Part shown: piece after piece, positions 59,864-64,000 of the stretch
Layout: each line of letters starts with the position of its first letter
How positions within the stretch are numbered: position 1 is the stretch's first letter
Assembly: GCA_027575765.1 (NCBI GenBank)
Contig: JANBPT010000079.1
Coordinates: 17,043-81,042 of the forward strand
Origin: Tieghemiomyces parasiticus
Taxonomy: Eukaryota > Kickxellomycota > Dimargaritomycetes > Dimargaritales > Dimargaritaceae
Direction of reading: 5' to 3'
DNA: 64,000 nucleotides
Position numbers and translations under genes: made by a program
The notes under the pieces: model-generated
The model's database searches: none
What the model saw: only the letters and a program-made list of their open reading frames with translations
Told to the model about the DNA's origin: nothing

Positions 59864-62800
59864 GCCCAGAGCGACCAGCAATATATAAAAAAATGTTTTT
59901 TCCATCCTTCCGTACCCATTCACCTCATCATTTGTCGCCGTCCCCACGCTTAGCAATAAACCTCGCCACTACTTCCAAATGTAATGGGAGACGCGGTACA
60001 CTATGGTTGACAGGCTACGAAGGACAAGGCGACACGAACACAGGCTTGGGGGGCACCAAAAATGTGTCGTCCGCACCAGCAGTCCGAATATATCGGAGGT
60101 GAGCTTTTGTATATGGACAGGCGCACGCGCGCGCACGCCGGGGTGGGAAAGCGAAGCGGAGAAGTTAACCACTCTTCCTTCTCCACCGCTACCCTCCCTC
60201 CCTCAGCTATGAGGCGGTAGACAAAAGGGAGGTGGTGGTGGAGGGATGCGATGCGGGGAACCTTGACCGCACGCGCGTGGTCGCCCTGATCACTCCTCTC
60301 GCTCGGGTGCGTCAGGCCTCAGCACTTACACCGACTAATATTCAACCTTGACCTCATCAAACCCTCCCCACTCCCCTCCCCCACCGGCACCAACTGCCGT
60401 TGAAATTCATCATGAAGGACCAATCAGCAAAAATAGAACCTCAAACGACCGCGACCTTGTGAGGCGGAAAGTGTCCATAGAAAGATGAAAGAGAGGTGGC
60501 CATACTCAATAGGTGGGAAGTGCGAAGCCACTTGCGGTTGGGGAAAGACAAAGGATGCGGCAACAGCATGACAGTAAGCTGTATTCGGGAGACCCGACCG
60601 ACAGTGGCCACTAGCGCACCCCTGGGAAAGAGGGTGCGGTGACTGCTAGCCTCTCTTCCGCATTCCAAGCCATTTAATACGCTGCTCGCCACCACCACCA
60701 CCGTTAGCCTAGACATGGCCTGGGCTTGTAATGTATTCTAGCCAGCGCTGAGGCAGGGATATCCTTCCCGCATGACACAGGATATACCTAGCCGGTATAA
60801 GATGGCTTCTGGAAGAGCACGGCTATCCTCCCCTCGACTCCGCCGCCTGCTGACGCGAAAAGTACATGTTACACAGGAATGGCTCCCTTCACAGTGCTCC
60901 ACAGGTCTGAGGTATGACGTCGTACCATTAACGACCAACCCGCTCGGGGCATTTACTTACCAAGTACCGTACAAGTGCAAGGTCGGTCTCGGGCCTTGCC
61001 GTGCTCGAATACGGTGTGGTTGGAAAGTGTCGAATAGGGGAGAGGGAGGTAGCGGGTAGTAGGCTGAGTTGGCTGGTCGGCCGGTGAGTGCTGCGTTGCA
61101 CAGGAGCTGCGGACCGTTTGATAATCGTTCGGGAAGGCGAAGCGGGGGGCAGTCGGTGCGAATGCAGCAGAGTAGCGGCAAAGGTATCGGGGAGGGGAGA
61201 AAGGAAGTGGGGGAGAAGACGGCCAGCGAAGGTTCCTCTCGTCGACAGGGCGAAGTGGTCAAGTTAAAGGGTAGGAGGACAGAAGGGAAGGCAGCGCCCG
61301 TCCCAGCCGAAAACGAACCATAAAAAAGGGAAGCGGGCAATAAGCGAAGCTGACTGTGCCTCAACGGGCCACGGTCGATGCTGGGCATATAGCCAGTAGT
61401 AAAACTGGGCCACCCATCTCCCAGGTGTATATACCCATGGCAAAACCATCGGTATCGCAGCCACCGGATGGCATACGGCCTCCCTGGCCTATACGCTCTC
61501 GTTCGGGCAGTCAGGAAAGGATCTGGGTCCCATCGCTTAGCATACAACCGGGACTACCACCATGCCCCCGCGTCGGTCCAGGTGAAGCCACCGTCAGCTG
61601 CGAGCCAGATTGCTACCAGTCTTCATGCTTTCACCCACCCCATGGTAGTTTATATGCTGTAAACTCTGACGTACCGACGACGACCCCAACTTTCTCTCCC
61701 CCCCAAAAAGTTGGAAGGATATGCCGTCCTGGTAGCCTTGGGATGTGGTGACAGTCAAAGCCTGGTGTGCCAGAGGCTGCTCAGTCGACCGCCCCCCAAA
61801 AAAGCTTGGCTAAGGGGAAAGGTGTCTGCCTATGACAGGTGGGAACGGAGCCCGCAAGGCTTTTTTTTGACGATTTCTGGCCTAAAGCGGGCCATAGCAT
61901 TCACGAGGCCGTAGAAGTCGGTCTTTTAGGTAACCCACCCGCACCCGCGCCTATGCTCACACACACATATAGCAAAATCACCTTGGCTTGCCCCTTAGCG
62001 TACGGCATGGCACCGAGGAGTCGGAGGTGTAAGTAGAGGGGAAAAGGGAGGGATATAACGACCTGGACGTTGGGGCCGGACGGTCACCGTGGGGACTGTA
62101 CTAACTTTCCTGCGACTCACGAAGCCCCGACAATCCGCTCTGATCCTGGTAGGAGGGGGGAGGAGCGTTGGCCTTACAAATAGTCGGCAGAAAGAGTGGC
62201 ACAGGGAAGATGGAGTTGCAGTGCCAGTGGGAAATCTGTTGGCAACCCCAATGGCAGGTGTATATGTGTGTGTGTGTATGTACATCCGGCCCCGTGATAC
62301 GCTACAGCCTGTTACAGCAGTAGAAGGCGATAGCCATGACCCTGTCCCAAGTAATGCACGTTGCAGTCCCCCGGGGCGCGTCGGGCTAGTCGGGGGAGCT
62401 GGCAAGATTGAGTGTGTAGAGCGTGCCTTGTTTCGCGGTGAGGAACGTTCCGGGGTAGCGAAGGAGAGGAGGGCTGAAACCAGCCCTAGATATTAAGATG
62501 GCGGCTGCAGCAGGTTTGGAAGGCAGTAAGGTTTGGCAGGTAATGGAAGGGTCTGTAAGGCAGGGTGCCATATTGGGTGATCCACGCCTTCCGGGTTGAC
62601 TGTAGTTCTATTTACCAGGATCGAAACATGCGCCCATAGTCACCCGGCTCACCATCTGCTTTGATAGTGACAATGACATAGGCACCAGTACTAGTACAGA
62701 GTGCTGGTCATCGAGGTAGGCCAAAGATTGGAGGGAGGGAGGGAACGACTGTTCAGCTGCGGTGGCTCTATGTCATGGCGTCTCGGCCCAGTCGACTAGT

Positions 62801-63752
62801 CCCCTGGCGTACCCGGCGCATTCGGTCATCGGTATGGGTGTCGGACCCCATGTGCATTGATTCGGCAGTACGCTGGATGGGCGAGGGGGTTGGATAATTA
62901 AGTGAGTGAGTGCATACATGAGAAATAGCCGAGGCTTGGTGGGGAGGGATGGATGGCCATTGGTGCTGGTAAGCGCTAGGTTGACTGCCCCCCCCTCCCC
63001 TTCACACAATTCCCTCTCGTTCTTCCTAGGTTTTTTTCCGCTCCAACCTGGCGGCATACTCTCGATATGCCCCTCTATTACATTTCTACATACAGCATAA
63101 TACGCCACCCACTCGACAGCTCACAGTTAGTCTTAAAGCGCTCTGCACCAGCTGGAATAAGAAACTGCACAATGCACATGTAGTAGTGCAGTCACGATTC
63201 AATACGTCCCTAATCGCATGGTGGTATGCTGGTCGGTAGAACAGGTGTGGGGAAGAGAGGGAGGAAGTCGAGGTTAACCTATGTCGGTTGCAGCCGAACG
63301 CAGTTGTCTAGTCCATCAGATATACTTGATGTGCCCCTTGGCTCCATGTATCCAGGCCAGTTGGTAAAGCCGCCGGAATGTTTGAACGGGCACCCTATTG
63401 GGCCGGCACTTCTGGGTCCCGACCAAGGGGAGTTGAAAAGTAGTTCGACCAAACCACAGTTCAGGGGGCTATCGGTCCAGGAAACCTATAATAGGTGTAA
63501 GCAACCATGGGTTAACGTAGACACCAAATATACGCCAACTGAGGTCGTCCTTGACCACCCTTTGCGGGGCTCCAGAGGGAAAGGGTGGGTAGCATTGAGT
63601 TACAATTTTAATCAGAGATGGGGGTACGCCAGAGACTATGGAGTAATGCTTTAATTTCCGTAGCAGTCTCAACGGGACCAAGCACCGTCAGCTCCCTCTT
63701 TCTCTACTCTTTCGCTAGTATTGTGCAAGCGGACTGTTGGATTAAGCTGAGT
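59864..63752. other. Intergenic region of 3.9 kb, nothing recognised
   Basis: No protein family or RNA gene is seen. The 196-codon minus-strand frame at 60957-61547 begins with TTG, runs through polypyrimidine sequence and lacks any domain. A GTAAGT donor on the minus strand at 60955-60960 shows that further leader exons are possible, but none can be proved. GT-rich repeats occur near 62262-62280. Confidence 0.45.
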
Positions 63753-64000
63753 CTAATCGAAGTCAGAGTCTGTATCAGGCTTGGCACCCCGGTCCGACTC
63801 ATAGTCCTCATCACTCTCATCCTGGGCACCAGCCCGACCAGCTGGCGCATCGGGTAGGGCGCCGTACACACGCAACACGGCCTCCAGGTCACCCACCCGG
63901 GCGGACGTCCCACCCAACGAGTACATCCCGACCAGTTGCTGCTGGAGCTCCCCGTGGCCGTAAATCAACAAGGTGGGCAAATTGCGGTCAGGGTAATTGT
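63753..64000 (-). CDS. Phosducin-like protein (PLP2/PDCL3 type), C-terminal part
   Basis: The frame runs off the right edge; the visible C-terminal 81 residues end at TAG. The segment NYPDRNLPTLLIYGHGEL is the last beta-alpha part of the thioredoxin-like phosducin fold. It is followed by the family's GMYSLGG...DLEAVL.VYGALP block and an acidic tail (DESDEDYESD...DTDSDFD). This matches the PDCL2/PDCL3/yeast Plp2 branch, whose proteins share the NYPDRNLPT sequence and an acidic end. They act with the CCT chaperonin in folding actin and tubulin in the cytosol, and yeast PLP2 is essential. Typical members have about 240-290 residues, so roughly two-thirds of the gene lies beyond the window. Confidence 0.88.
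   Translation of the reverse strand, partial: NYPDRNLPTLLIYGHGELQQQLVGMYSLGGTSARVGDLEAVLRVYGALPDAPAGRAGAQDESDEDYESDRGAKPDTDSDFD

Noticed and set aside
60957..61547. 196-codon minus-strand open frame
   Set aside because: It has a TTG start, skewed composition and no domain or motif. It is probably open because pyrimidine-rich DNA is poor in stop codons.

Overview
This 64 kb window is eukaryotic nuclear DNA, almost certainly from a fungus. The protein genes are interrupted by short spliceosomal introns (119-329 bp). Most donors read GTAAGT, variants are GTAGGT, GTAAGG and GTATGT, and CTAAC-like branch sites lie shortly before several acceptors. The gene set (BAR-SH3 amphiphysin, LAMMER kinase, GATA factor, Sym1/Mpv17, P450, BLOC-1 snapin) fits an opisthokont. 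A snapin-like BLOC-1 subunit, GC-rich coding islands and long non-coding stretches suggest an early-diverging lineage, perhaps zoopagomycete-like. That placement is inference; no rRNA or other taxonomic marker is present.

Layout. 0-0.45 kb: the 3' end of a snapin-like gene (+). 1.9-4.5 kb: a five-exon BAR-SH3 gene (+), convergent with an RluA-family tRNA pseudouridine synthase (-, 4.75-6.67 kb). 6.7-12.6 kb: no gene seen. 12.6-14.7 kb: a GATA zinc-finger regulator (-), followed upstream by nearly 3 kb of mostly pyrimidine-rich sequence on its coding strand. 17.6-35.7 kb: an 18 kb gene desert. 35.7-37.0 kb: a TATA-driven gene for a putative secreted protein (+). 39.66-40.06 kb: a dead mariner transposase remnant. 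40.75-42.06 kb: Mpv17/Sym1 family (-). 43.8-45.7 kb: a three-exon cytochrome P450 (-). 46.8 kb: tRNA-Asn(GTT) (-). 48.26-49.66 kb: a C2-domain protein with a Gly/Tyr/His-rich tail (+). 50.15-52.0 kb: an unrecognised disordered protein (-). 53.3-57.5 kb: a three-exon LAMMER (CLK/Lkh1/Kns1) kinase with an unusually long tail (-). 59.9-63.75 kb: no gene seen. 63.75-64.0 kb: the 3' end of a PLP2/PDCL3-type phosducin-like gene (-).

The genes are monocistronic and do not form a pathway or cluster. Shared themes are membrane traffic and shape (snapin, BAR-SH3, C2, Mpv17), gene control (GATA, LAMMER kinase), and tRNA supply and modification. A recurring architectural feature is a pyrimidine-rich coding-strand leader directly upstream of start codons. 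It is 350-430 bp at the BAR-SH3 and C2 genes and more than 2 kb at the LAMMER kinase and GATA genes. I found no convincing unknown multi-gene system. The best leads are the long leaders, the kinase tail, the Mpv17 insertion, the orphan secreted protein and the two-nucleotide-plus-stop terminal exon of the C2 gene. Exon coordinates come from reading splice consensus and phase by hand.
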